64,000 bases of DNA. Source: Phycisphaerae bacterium. GTDB taxonomy: Bacteria > Planctomycetota > Phycisphaerae > UBA1845. Where the stretch lies: positions 112,313 through 176,312 of the forward strand of contig JAJDDQ010000039.1 in the NCBI GenBank assembly GCA_029260215.1, in the 5' to 3' direction. Below the pieces are notes generated by a model. That model was not told where the DNA came from and ran no database searches. It saw only the letters and a program-made list of their open reading frames with translations. Position numbers and translations under genes: made by a program. Of the stretch, positions 34,121 through 41,751 are shown one piece after another (the stretch's first letter is position 1; every line of letters begins with the position of its first letter).

Positions 34121-35266
34121 TCAGTCAAGCCACTTCTTCTTCTTCAGCTTCTGCGGCACGTAGGTGTCGGCGATGAACGAAAAATCCTTGTTGGACAGCG
34201 CTTCCAGCTCCAGCTTCACGCCGAGCTTGAGCATATGGTTGATCTCTCTTTGCCACGGGCGGGCTGCGAACCACGGATAGTTGCGGATTTCCTTGGCACG
34301 CTGAATGTCCTTGTCGTTCAAACGCAGGAACACCGACGGCGAAATGTTGAACTCAGCCGCGTCGTAGCTGCTCATGCCGATGAACCGCGCACTCGGGATA
34401 GCCATCCGCATGGATTCGTACGCAAGGTTGATCGAACCCTGCTTCACCACGCTGTAGATGTAGTAGCCCCACGGGTCGTTATCCACCAGGACGTAAATCG
34501 GCAGCTTCAACTCATTCACCATGCGATGACACAATCGGCGCACGCCGCGCGGCGGTTGGCCTCCACCGTGAACGATCATGCACTTGTGCTTCTCCCAAAA
34601 GCGATCCTCGTTGAAACGCATCCAAATCGCTGCCTTCTCGATCAGCAGGATGAACTTGGCTTTGCATTGCAGAAATTGAATGACGTGCGGCTCGACGATC
34701 GACGGGACAGCCCATCCGCCGCTGCCCATGCGGTTGAGCGTGATTTCGTCGCCCGTGTCGCGAATGGTCATAGGCCCGACCATCGCGCCGGCGGGGTTGG
34801 CGAACACGCGCAGCTCCTCGCGCAACGCCCCGATGGAAACCTCGATGTCCTCGATCACCGGGTCGGATTCGGACTGATCGTTAAAAGTCTCTTCCTTGGC
34901 CCCCTCGATGGTATGCTTGCAGTGGTAGAACATGTCACGAATGCTGGCTGTCTTTTGCTGCTCCTGAAGCTTGAGCAGTTCGCTGGACATCAGCATGGTC
35001 TGCATGAAGCGTTTGGCGTTGCCGAGATCGAAGAAAGGCCTCGACGCCCGCGAACTGCCCAGCTCGATAATGCGCTTTTTCGTGTTGAATTCGACGTTGC
35101 TCAGCGTGCGCAGCGGAACGTCCAGCGAGGGGTTGTCAGCCGCTTCGATCTGCTTGACCACAGCCTCCGCCATCGACACGATCCGCTCGTTCGTGCTCCC
35201 GCGAGCCTTGTCGTCGCCCGCCTTCGCCTTCGATCGGCCACCCTTCGCATCCTTACTACCGCCCAT
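34121..35266 (-). CDS. top6A: DNA topoisomerase VI subunit A (Spo11-like)
   Basis: The product has 381 residues from the ATG at 35266 (AAAGG and GGAGG upstream). The catalytic Tyr sits in the 5Y-CAP domain (ASIRDMFYHCKHT). The Toprim metal site is visible as the Glu of LLIEKAAIWMRF and the Asp pair of VLVDNDPWGYYIYSV. The flanking segments FWEKHKCMIVHGGGQPPRG and MGSGGWAVPS are diagnostic of subunit A. With subunit B this enzyme makes ATP-dependent transient double-strand breaks to relax or decatenate DNA. Topoisomerase VI is archaeal and eukaryotic in the main and patchy in bacteria. No subunit B gene adjoins it here, although A and B are often adjacent. The N-terminal 25 residues are Lys/Gly-rich. 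Confidence 0.93.
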   Translation of the reverse strand: MGGSKDAKGGRSKAKAGDDKARGSTNERIVSMAEAVVKQIEAADNPSLDVPLRTLSNVEFNTKKRIIELGSSRASRPFFDLGNAKRFMQTMLMSSELLKLQEQQKTASIRDMFYHCKHTIEGAKEETFNDQSESDPVIEDIEVSIGALREELRVFANPAGAMVGPMTIRDTGDEITLNRMGSGGWAVPSIVEPHVIQFLQCKAKFILLIEKAAIWMRFNEDRFWEKHKCMIVHGGGQPPRGVRRLCHRMVNELKLPIYVLVDNDPWGYYIYSVVKQGSINLAYESMRMAIPSARFIGMSSYDAAEFNISPSVFLRLNDKDIQRAKEIRNYPWFAARPWQREINHMLKLGVKLELEALSNKDFSFIADTYVPQKLKKKKWLD

Positions 35267-35394
35267 ACCTCCGTGCCTTTCAATCTGAAACCGTGAGACC
35301 CGCCCGAGTCGCGTCCATGTGATTGTCCGCCGGGTATCATAGAACATCCCCCGCCCATTGCCCAGACGATCGCCCTCGTGCAGAATCTCTGACG

Positions 35395-35718
35395 ATGATG
35401 AAACCGATTGTAGAATTGAATCGCTGCCCCGAAGGACGCGGAACCTTCATCGGCGTCGATGGCAAGGAGCTGGCCATCTTCCGAGTGAGCGGCAGCCCCG
35501 AAGTCGTCGTCATCGACAACGCCTGCCCCCACGCCAACGGCAACCTCTCCAGCGGCGAGGTCGTTGGCCGAACGGTGTCATGCCCCTGGCACCAATGGGT
35601 GTTCAATCTCGACACAGGCCTGTGCGTCGATTCCCCGGGCGCCCGCGTGGCCCGTTACCCCGTCGAAGTGCGCGACGGCGTCATCCACGTCGATCTCGAC
35701 CACCCGCCTGCCGACTAG
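35395..35718 (+). CDS. Small Rieske [2Fe-2S] protein
   Basis: The product has 107 residues (two adjacent ATG codons at 35395 and 35398). It is a single Rieske domain with both cluster boxes: NACPHANGNLSSGE (C-x-H) and SCPWHQWVFNLDTG (C-x2-H). The size and the tail (ARYPVEVRDGVIHVDLD) fit NirD-like or ferredoxin-type Rieske electron carriers rather than an oxygenase. No partner oxidoreductase is next to it. Its 5' end is divergent from the topoisomerase gene with 128 bases between them. Confidence 0.9.
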   Translation: MMKPIVELNRCPEGRGTFIGVDGKELAIFRVSGSPEVVVIDNACPHANGNLSSGEVVGRTVSCPWHQWVFNLDTGLCVDSPGARVARYPVEVRDGVIHVDLDHPPAD

Positions 35719-35950
35719 GGCTTGGTCAACCATCCTTCGACGTGAAGAGACGAACAGAGCCGCGCCCGTAAGGAAGCGGTGGACCGAGACACGCGTACAT
35801 TACGCCCACCTCGTTCTCATCGTATCGGCTCCAATTACCCATTAATTCATATGTGAAACTGCACTGAAGCATCCGGATAACGTTTTCAGGCGCGACGGCT
35901 AAGCAAAGTCATTGCCAACATCAATGAAGCATCCGCATTCGGCACATCGC

Positions 35951-36163
35951 TTACTCCGGCCTGCTGTTGGTCGCATCCACCACGGCCAGCTTGCCAGTTG
36001 CCAGCCGCTTGCGTGCGATGCAGTGCAACACGTCGAAGACGTCACCGGTCGCAGCCTGGTCGTTCTCATCATCGGACACAAGGCCACGGCAGTAGTCGCT
36101 CGACAGCACCTCGGTTGGCTTGAACAGCCTGCGCGCAAACGACGACTTCCCCGACCCCGTTGG
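35951..36163 (-). pseudogene. Truncated polynucleotide-kinase (PNKP-type) P-loop domain
   Basis: The minus-strand frame reads PTGSGKSSFARRLF (Walker A), then PTEVLSSDYCRGLVSDDEND, and LAVVDATNSRPE before a TAA at 35951. This is the first 70 residues of the kinase domain of bacterial Pnkp-like proteins that work with ligases and phosphatases in RNA repair. The rest of the protein is absent, and so is the normal N-terminus: the P-loop is joined directly to a piece of another gene in a different frame (36164-36338). It is therefore a remnant, not a functional gene. Confidence 0.75.
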
Positions 36164-36338
36164 CACAACGGATTCGATACGAATGCGCGTTGTCTGCCGG
36201 CGCGCCCACGACGACGCCGACGATGCCAACCGGACACACTTGTCCTCCACCGATGGGCGTTGTGGTGACCTTCGTGACAACACGAGTTCCCACGGCGAGG
36301 ATCATGATTGGATTGAGTGCATTCTCACGAGACATCAT
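36164..36338 (-). pseudogene. N-terminal remnant of a KOW-like/nucleotidyltransferase gene
   Basis: The frame starting at the ATG 36338 (or 36335) reads about 55 residues including LAVGTRVVTKVTTTPIGGGQ and VGVVVGAPADNAHSYRIR. As I recall, this is the short beta-barrel leader found at the N-terminus of predicted nucleotidyltransferases that neighbour Pnkp-like kinases in planctomycetes. The similarity ends exactly where the kinase P-loop sequence begins in another frame, which points to a deletion that fused two neighbouring genes. The nucleotidyltransferase catalytic part is missing. Confidence 0.6.
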
Positions 36339-37350
36339 CAACTCGTTCTTTCGGTGGGCGGAAATGAGTTGCGACAAAGCCGTCATGCTCAAGAAGATGC
36401 TCACGCTCTTCGTAGAGATCCTTCGCGGAAGATGTCTCGCATCGAGAGCAGGGCGCGAAGTTACCTTCGCAGGCCACATACTCGGACTCCAAGTAAGTAC
36501 ATCCCTCGGCCACCGGCATTTTCCAGTCGAACGATTGCGAGTGCCACCACCAGCAGTACCGTCGCGGACAACTCGTCACGCTCATCGCACGCGCTCGGAA
36601 CAGGTCATCGGCCGATGGCGGAATCGGTGTTGAATCCGACGGCTTTCCCAGGAATCGTAGATAGCTGTCGGGGAGCAGCACTCGAAGTGCCTCCGTAGCA
36701 GCCGCAACGAGTTCAGCCGACTGTGGCATGTTCACGAAGTCTTCGATTGAAGGGCCGGGGCCCCAACCCATTAGTTCGCTCCAAATCCTCTCGGCAACGC
36801 AATCGACTTGGACAACGGCCTCCCTTTCCTCGTTACTCCGCAAATCGATAGGCACGATGTTCGTGAGGGCGGTCAACACCGACGCAGTCATCTCATAATC
36901 AAATCCAAGGTAGTTCTTGAGTCCGACCTGCTGGTCCGGCCTTGCGACGAGCAATAGTCGGTCGAGGATGCCTATGCGCGTGTTGGGGGCGTACGTCAGA
37001 TTTTCGTGCGGAGCAACTTCCCAAAAGCACGGTGCGCAGCGATCAAGATACGCGCCTACCATTCGGCGGGCGGCAGCATCGTGGTCGAAGTACGCTTCCC
37101 ATGTGTGTGATTCGAAAGCAACGGGACGTGTGTAGCGCTCGCCCTCGTCTCCGAATTCCTCGCGCCAGTCTTCCGGCTCCGTGGGGTCGATGATCGCAAA
37201 AAATACTGGCTCGTAGAGGCAGGGTTCGTCGCCACTTAGCAACCGGTACGAATCGGCCTCGATCGCCAGAACTCGGTACTCGCGGTTCAGCGAAAGACTA
37301 CGGGGCAGCACCGGCATCAGATAACGTTTTCGTTTCAGTCGTACGATCAT
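36325..37350 (-). CDS. Unknown protein, two-gene operon
   Basis: The product has 341 residues and no membrane segment. The N-terminal 100 residues contain EYRVLAIEADSYRLL, VFFAIIDPTEPEDWREEFGD and SHTWEAYFDHD. The C-terminal part is Cys/Trp-rich (SCPRRYCWWWHSQSF, CEGNFAPCSRCET) and may bind zinc. I do not recognise the family. Its ATG overlaps the stop of the 80-residue gene upstream (ATGA), so the two are translated together. The 3' end reaches into the nucleotidyltransferase remnant (36325-36338), consistent with insertion among decaying genes. Confidence 0.65.
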   Translation of the reverse strand: MIVRLKRKRYLMPVLPRSLSLNREYRVLAIEADSYRLLSGDEPCLYEPVFFAIIDPTEPEDWREEFGDEGERYTRPVAFESHTWEAYFDHDAAARRMVGAYLDRCAPCFWEVAPHENLTYAPNTRIGILDRLLLVARPDQQVGLKNYLGFDYEMTASVLTALTNIVPIDLRSNEEREAVVQVDCVAERIWSELMGWGPGPSIEDFVNMPQSAELVAAATEALRVLLPDSYLRFLGKPSDSTPIPPSADDLFRARAMSVTSCPRRYCWWWHSQSFDWKMPVAEGCTYLESEYVACEGNFAPCSRCETSSAKDLYEEREHLLEHDGFVATHFRPPKERVDDVS

Positions 37351-37589
37351 TGCATACGCAGCCAGTCCGCTGCCTCAAAAAGTGCCATCTGCGTCGGTGA
37401 TCCGACTTCGCCATCTTCCGGCCCAATCGCCGCAAATCGAACGGCGTATCCGAACCGCTCGGCCACGCCATTCGCACATACATGAAACTCATCACCCGTC
37501 CGCTCGAAGCGGTGATCGTTGTGACGAAACTTGCCAGCCGGGAGGGTCTCGAAGCGGGCATTGTATTCGATGTTCGGCGTCACGCTCAT
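37347..37589 (-). CDS. Small unknown protein upstream of and coupled to the 341-residue gene
   Basis: The product has 80 residues, rich in aromatic and charged residues (PAGKFRHNDHRFERTGDEFH; QMALFEAADWLRMQ), with no signal or membrane segment. Its start codon overlaps the stop of a RhuM-like remnant (37586-37589), and its stop overlaps the start of the next gene. These overlaps suggest it was once part of a longer operon. Function is unknown. Confidence 0.6.
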   Translation of the reverse strand: MSVTPNIEYNARFETLPAGKFRHNDHRFERTGDEFHVCANGVAERFGYAVRFAAIGPEDGEVGSPTQMALFEAADWLRMQ

Positions 37590-37737
37590 CGCTTGTCCTC
37601 CTTGCCCTCTCCTTCAATCCGCTTAGCCACATCGTCAAACTCGTCGGCATTCTCCTGGGATTCCTCCAGCAGTCTCCGCTCGTTGAACTTCTCGTAATGC
37701 TCCGTCGCCAGCGCCTTGGCTACCGCAGGCGATGCTA
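37586..37737 (-). pseudogene. C-terminal remnant resembling RhuM-family protein
   Basis: On the minus strand, an open frame without its own start codon reads AKALATEHYEKFNERRLLEE followed by SQENADEFDDVAKRIEGEGK and a TGA. This resembles the extreme C-terminus of RhuM-type virulence or DNA-binding proteins ('A...YEKF..RR......FD..vK.l'). The upstream part is replaced by the end of the phosphatase gene, so only about 50 codons survive. The similarity is from memory of the family pattern and should be treated as tentative. Confidence 0.45.
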
Positions 37738-38289
37738 GTCTCCCAGCCCCAGCTTCCGGCGAACCGCTTCGACCAGCACTTCGTTCTTCATGCCCGCCTT
37801 CTCGCCCAGCGAGATAGCCTCATCGATATCGATCTCTCGGTGACGATTCAGGTAGATCGCCCAAAGCGCCCCGACGCGATTGGACGAGCCGCAGTGGATG
37901 AGCACCGGCTCGGTCGTCTTGCCGAGCACGTAGTGAAGCTGGTCAGCCTGCGTGACGCTCAACGTAGCCGGCGTGATCGGAATGTGAACGTAGCGCATGC
38001 CGAGTTTCTTGACGAGCGCTTCCTCATCGAACTCCACACGCGTGTCCATCTCTCTGGCTGATCGCAGGTTCACAACCGTCCTGATCCCCGCCTTCTCAGC
38101 CGCATCCGTCAAGGCAGCTTCCGTCGGTTGGCCGGCGAAGTAAATGTCACCGTCCCGGAAAATGCTGTGGTAGCCCGGCATGTCCGAGACCGTCTGCGCG
38201 GAACCAACCTGAACATTGCTCAGGGTTGTCGCGCAGCCGCCGCTAAAAACAAACGAAATCGCAGCCATCAAAACACATGCACGCTTCAT
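37735..38289 (-). CDS. Exported dual-specificity/Cys-based phosphatase-like lipoprotein
   Basis: The product has 184 residues from the ATG at 38289. The signal peptide ends in a lipobox-like FSGGCA, so it is probably a lipoprotein. The domain is of the DSP/beta-lactamase-hydrolase-like type: YFAGQPTEAALTDAAEKAGI, TVVNLRSAREM, and the Cys loop VLIHCGSSNRVGALWAIYL, which gives HC-x5-R with GSSNR between. A general-acid Asp is not obvious. It is expected to hydrolyse phosphomonoesters in the periplasm or to use a non-protein substrate; the natural substrate is unknown. Confidence 0.85.
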   Translation of the reverse strand: MKRACVLMAAISFVFSGGCATTLSNVQVGSAQTVSDMPGYHSIFRDGDIYFAGQPTEAALTDAAEKAGIRTVVNLRSAREMDTRVEFDEEALVKKLGMRYVHIPITPATLSVTQADQLHYVLGKTTEPVLIHCGSSNRVGALWAIYLNRHREIDIDEAISLGEKAGMKNEVLVEAVRRKLGLGD

Positions 38290-38454
38290 AACCAATCGTC
38301 CCGAATCAAAAAGGTGTAAGAAAAAAGCCCGACCGATTCACCGAATCAACCAAGCTCATCTTCCCCCCACCGCCGCCGCAAACACGGCGATGAAGAGAAT
38401 CCTCGAAACATGTTGTGAGGGCGACCAGCGCATCGCCAATCGTTTTCTTGAGTG

Positions 38455-38521
38455 TTCCGCCCGCTCTTTCAGAGCCGCGACCCTGAGAGCGACCAATGCG
38501 GGAGCACGAAGGGAGCGGTTA
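38455..38521. repeat. Interspersed GC-rich repeat (long copy)
   Basis: Read on the minus strand it begins CCGCTCCCTTCGTGCTCCCG and ends GGTCGCGGCTCTGAAAGAG, sharing both ends with the segment inside the Fe-S reductase gene (17578-17604). It is flanked by a 13-base direct repeat TTGTGAGGGCGAC (about 38414-38426 and 38539-38551), the second copy touching the rplT stop. This layout suggests an insertion or duplication in the rplT 3' region. Confidence 0.6.
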
Positions 38522-38550
38522 GCACGAATCCGCACAAATTGTGAGGGCGA

Positions 38551-38919
38551 CTAAGCGGCTGCGGCCGCCTGATTCGCTTTGGCGATCTCGGTGATCGCGT
38601 CAAACGCAGCCGGGTCGTCGATGGCGATTTCGCTCAGCATCTTGCGATTGATGATGATCGATGCCTGCTTCAGACCGTAGATGAACCGCGAGTAGCCGAT
38701 CCCGCGCATCTCGCAGGCAGCGCTCAAGCGCGTGACCCAGAGAGACCGGAAATCGCCCTTGCGTGCCCGCCGATCGCGAAAGGCATATACCCCAGCGCGA
38801 AAAATCGCGTCCTTCGCGGTACGGTATTGCTTGCTGCGCGCTCCACGATATCCCCTGGCCGCCTTGAGGATGCGAACTTTCTTCCGATGTCGGGCAGCGC
38901 CGTTTCTTGCTCTTGGCAT
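38551..38919 (-). CDS. rplT: 50S ribosomal protein L20
   Basis: The product has 122 residues. The N-terminus MPRARNGAARHRKKVRILKA and the core segments GYRGARSKQYRTAKDAIFRA and RRARKGDFRSLWVTRLSAAC are those of bacterial L20, which binds 23S rRNA early in large-subunit assembly. It follows rpmI with a 50-base spacer on the same strand. The usual upstream partner infC is not adjacent, and no L20-responsive leader was identified. Confidence 0.98.
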   Translation of the reverse strand: MPRARNGAARHRKKVRILKAARGYRGARSKQYRTAKDAIFRAGVYAFRDRRARKGDFRSLWVTRLSAACEMRGIGYSRFIYGLKQASIIINRKMLSEIAIDDPAAFDAITEIAKANQAAAAA

Positions 38920-38969
38920 GATGTGTACTCCGCGTGGTCGTGACCAGCCTTACAATGTTGCGCTCCGAC

Positions 38970-39164
38970 TTAACCGGACAGCAGACTGTTGATCTTCTTG
39001 GCAACAGCGCCGGTGAGGTAAGCCGCTTTTCGCAGGTTCCGCTTGCGATTCCCGCTCTTGCTGCTCATCAGGTGTCCGGCAAACGACTTCCGATACCGGA
39101 CTTTCCCCGTGGCAGTCAGCTTGAACCGCTTTTTCGTGCCTTTGTGTGTCTTTTGCTTTGGCAT
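38970..39164 (-). CDS. rpmI: 50S ribosomal protein L35
   Basis: The product has 64 residues. The start MPKQKTHKGTKKRFKLTATG and the tail KSGNRKRNLRKAAYLTGA fit L35, a small basic protein of the large ribosomal subunit. It forms an operon with rplT. The gene upstream (39276-39767) is not infC, which normally heads this cluster. Confidence 0.98.
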   Translation of the reverse strand: MPKQKTHKGTKKRFKLTATGKVRYRKSFAGHLMSSKSGNRKRNLRKAAYLTGAVAKKINSLLSG

Positions 39165-39275
39165 AATTTTGCTCTTGTTTCAATCGAGCCGAGCATCTTA
39201 ACACCTCGGAATCGTATTGCAAGGGGGAGAAATGGGCGGTTCTCAATCCGTTTCGGGCCGGGTGGCGTAGCGAGG

Positions 39276-39767
39276 TCAGACGTTGGTGGCGGATTGGGCT
39301 TTTTGCTGCTGCCGCTCCATTCTGGCACCGACATCTGAGTTGGGAATCCACTCAACGCGGATTTCGCCTTCGTCGAGAATGATCGCGGCATAGCCGTTGG
39401 GCTTGAGAATCAGGCCGGTGCGTTGGCCGAAACCGATGACGACCGGTTCGCCGGCGTGGGGTGCCCACCCCAGCACCTCAGCGGATGCGTAGTGAAAATC
39501 GTCACCTGGGGTCATCACACTACTTTTGCCGAGACCTGCAACAGACTCGGGCAGTGATCCGTGGTCGCTAAAGTATTGCTTTAGGGTGGTGGCCAGCGGC
39601 TGCATGCGCTCGCAGGCTTTTTCCATGTGCGTCGCGTCTCGATGCCAGACCACCACGAAGCACAACCCCACAGCCGCCGCGAGAAGGGGCAGAAATTGTC
39701 GGCTGAGTTGCGATCGCGTCTTGCGGGATCGACTTGCCTCCGGGATGGTTGAGGTAGATTGCGACAT
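39276..39767 (-). CDS. Single-pass membrane protein, unknown function
   Basis: The product has 163 residues from the ATG at 39767; an open frame runs further upstream but includes low-complexity sequence. One membrane helix (FLPLLAAAVGLCFVVVWHRD) is followed by an extracytoplasmic domain with MEKACERMQPLATTLKQYF and a beta-rich end (VVIGFGQRTGLILKPNGYAA). The 'LKQYFSDHGSLPESV' segment recalls the periplasmic helix of pseudopilin-like proteins, but no prepilin peptidase site is seen. Family not recognised. Confidence 0.65.
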   Translation of the reverse strand: MSQSTSTIPEASRSRKTRSQLSRQFLPLLAAAVGLCFVVVWHRDATHMEKACERMQPLATTLKQYFSDHGSLPESVAGLGKSSVMTPGDDFHYASAEVLGWAPHAGEPVVIGFGQRTGLILKPNGYAAIILDEGEIRVEWIPNSDVGARMERQQQKAQSATNV

Positions 39768-39871
39768 GGCTGATCGTTCGCTGGGTGCTCCGTCACCTTT
39801 TTGGGTTCGCGATGGGCCGCCCCCTGAGTCTGGGAGGCGCAAAGCTATTTTGCTGTCAGATCGCGGAAATG

Positions 39872-40369
39872 CTACAGGATTCCGCCGTCATCCTCGAACG
39901 GGTCGATGGCAGTCTGATCCGCGCTGGATGCCAAAGCCTCAAGTGCGCTGATGGGATCGACCTCGTCGTCGCGGCTGAAGACCTGCTCAGCCACGGCAGA
40001 GTCGCTGGATTTCGCGGTGTTGCCGACGGCGGAGAGCGGCCTGAGTTTCGTCTTGACCGGGCGGATATCTTCGGGTTGACCGTCGACCTGGACCGTGAAA
40101 ACGACGGGGCCGACGACCACGTGGTCTCCGGCGGCGAGTTTGTGCGTTTTCACGGGTTTGTTGTTCACGTAGGTTCCGTTGGCGCTGCCGAGGTCTTTGA
40201 GCACGGCGGACTTGCCATCAACCACGATTTCCGTGTGATGTCGTGAAACGTCGGAGAGCGGGATACGGATATCGCAATCATCCTTGCGACCGATGGACGT
40301 TTTCCCCTCCTTGAGCGGGAATTCTCTCCGGTCACCGGATTCACGGAACATGACGAGTTTGACTTGCAT
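39872..40369 (-). CDS. FHA-domain protein
   Basis: The product has 165 residues from the ATG at 40369, which has GAGGAA seven bases upstream. The FHA core motifs are present: GKTSIGRKDDCDIRI, SDVSRHHTEI and LGSANGTYVNN (residues about 22-70), so phosphothreonine binding is expected. The C-terminal 70 residues are acidic and disordered (DEVDPISALEALASSADQ). It probably links Ser/Thr kinase signalling to a partner. No kinase or phosphatase is adjacent. Confidence 0.92.
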   Translation of the reverse strand: MQVKLVMFRESGDRREFPLKEGKTSIGRKDDCDIRIPLSDVSRHHTEIVVDGKSAVLKDLGSANGTYVNNKPVKTHKLAAGDHVVVGPVVFTVQVDGQPEDIRPVKTKLRPLSAVGNTAKSSDSAVAEQVFSRDDEVDPISALEALASSADQTAIDPFEDDGGIL

Positions 40370-40530
40370 AAATCGTTCCTCGGCGGATGCGTCCGCCCAT
40401 CGATTACGTCGTATACCCGTTCGCGACTCTCGATATAATCCTACCACACGGATTGCGGGTGTTCAAAGGAAACCGCCGGTGTGATTCGTCGAATGATGTA
40501 AAGAATGCTGTTGGGAGGCATTGTCCGCGT

Positions 40531-41685
40531 ATGGGCGTCGGGTTGTACGTACATATTCCTTTTTGCGAAACGAAGTGCGGGTATTGCGATTTTTACTCGT
40601 TGGCGATGAAAGATCGCCCTACGAAGCCGCTGGTGGGGGCGATTGTGCGCGAGTTGACCCAGCGGCGGGCGGCGACGGACGAAGAGGTCGAGACCATTTT
40701 CGTGGGCGGCGGAACCCCGACGCTTCTCCCGGTGGACGGTTTGAAGCGCCTCGTGGACGGAATCGGTGCGTTTATCGGCGGCGCGGTTTTGAAGGAATTC
40801 ACGGTCGAGGCGAACCCTGCCTCTGTTGATACGGAGAAAATCGGCGTGCTGCGAGCCGGCGGTGTGGATCGCATTTCGATGGGTGCTCAATCCTGGCATC
40901 AGGCTGAGCTGACCGCGCTGGAGCGTTTGCACAACCCCGGCGACATTGTCGAGGGCGTGCGGCTGTGCCGGGCGCACGATATTGGTCGCATCAATCTGGA
41001 TCTGATTTTCGGTATTATCGGTCAGACGATGGCGAGTTGGATGGATTCGCTGGATCGCACGATCGATCTGGGTGTCGAGCATATTTCCTGCTACGCGCTG
41101 ACCTATGAGCCGGGTACACGACTGACCGCGCTTCGGGACGCCGGTCGCCTGAAACCCTGCGACGAATCGCTGGAGACGGAGATGTACCTGGCTGCCATCG
41201 AGCGATTGGCGAAGGCGGGATACGAACAATACGAGATCAGCAGTTTCGCCCAGCCAGGCCAGCGGTGCATGCACAATATTGTCTATTGGCGGAACGGTTC
41301 GTATGTGGCTGTGGGGCCTTCGGCGGCCGGGTTTGTCGGGGGCGAGCGATATCGCAACGTGCCGGATCTGGCGGAGTACGTGCGCCGGATGGATCGGGAC
41401 GGGACGGCTGAGATCGAGCGCGAGCGTATCACAGGCGCGACGTTGGCGGGCGAAACGCTGATGATGGGACTGCGTCTCAACGAGGGTGTCGAATTGGCGC
41501 GTTTGGGAATTCCGGCTGGGGCACCTTTGTCGCCGGCGGTTGATCGGCGAATTCGGTTGCACGGCGATGGTGGCCTGCTCGAGCACCACGGCGACTACCT
41601 TCGCCTGACACCGCGGGGGCGGCTCGTCGGCGACGCGATCATTTCTGACCTGTTCGCCGCGTTACACGAGGGAGTCGCAGAGTAG
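40531..41685 (+). CDS. hemW: HemW-like radical SAM protein (heme chaperone)
   Basis: The product has 384 residues from the ATG at 40531 (GGGAGG about 12 bases upstream); a longer in-frame extension to 40387 overlaps the FHA gene and is rejected. The radical SAM cluster motif is HIPFCETKCGYCDF (CxxxCxxC). GGGTPTLLP, ISMGAQSW and the HemW heme-binding segment CMHNIVYWRNGSYVAVGPSA (HNxxYW) are present, while the extra Cys of HemN is absent. HemW proteins deliver heme to membrane cytochromes, which fits the oxidase in this genome. Anaerobic coproporphyrinogen oxidase activity is not expected. Confidence 0.92.
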   Translation: MGVGLYVHIPFCETKCGYCDFYSLAMKDRPTKPLVGAIVRELTQRRAATDEEVETIFVGGGTPTLLPVDGLKRLVDGIGAFIGGAVLKEFTVEANPASVDTEKIGVLRAGGVDRISMGAQSWHQAELTALERLHNPGDIVEGVRLCRAHDIGRINLDLIFGIIGQTMASWMDSLDRTIDLGVEHISCYALTYEPGTRLTALRDAGRLKPCDESLETEMYLAAIERLAKAGYEQYEISSFAQPGQRCMHNIVYWRNGSYVAVGPSAAGFVGGERYRNVPDLAEYVRRMDRDGTAEIERERITGATLAGETLMMGLRLNEGVELARLGIPAGAPLSPAVDRRIRLHGDGGLLEHHGDYLRLTPRGRLVGDAIISDLFAALHEGVAE

Positions 41686-41751
41686 CAGTTGGAGCGTTGG
41701 TGGAATACGTGGTTTGTGTTGGCGAAGGGATTGGCGGCCGTTGCCACTCCT

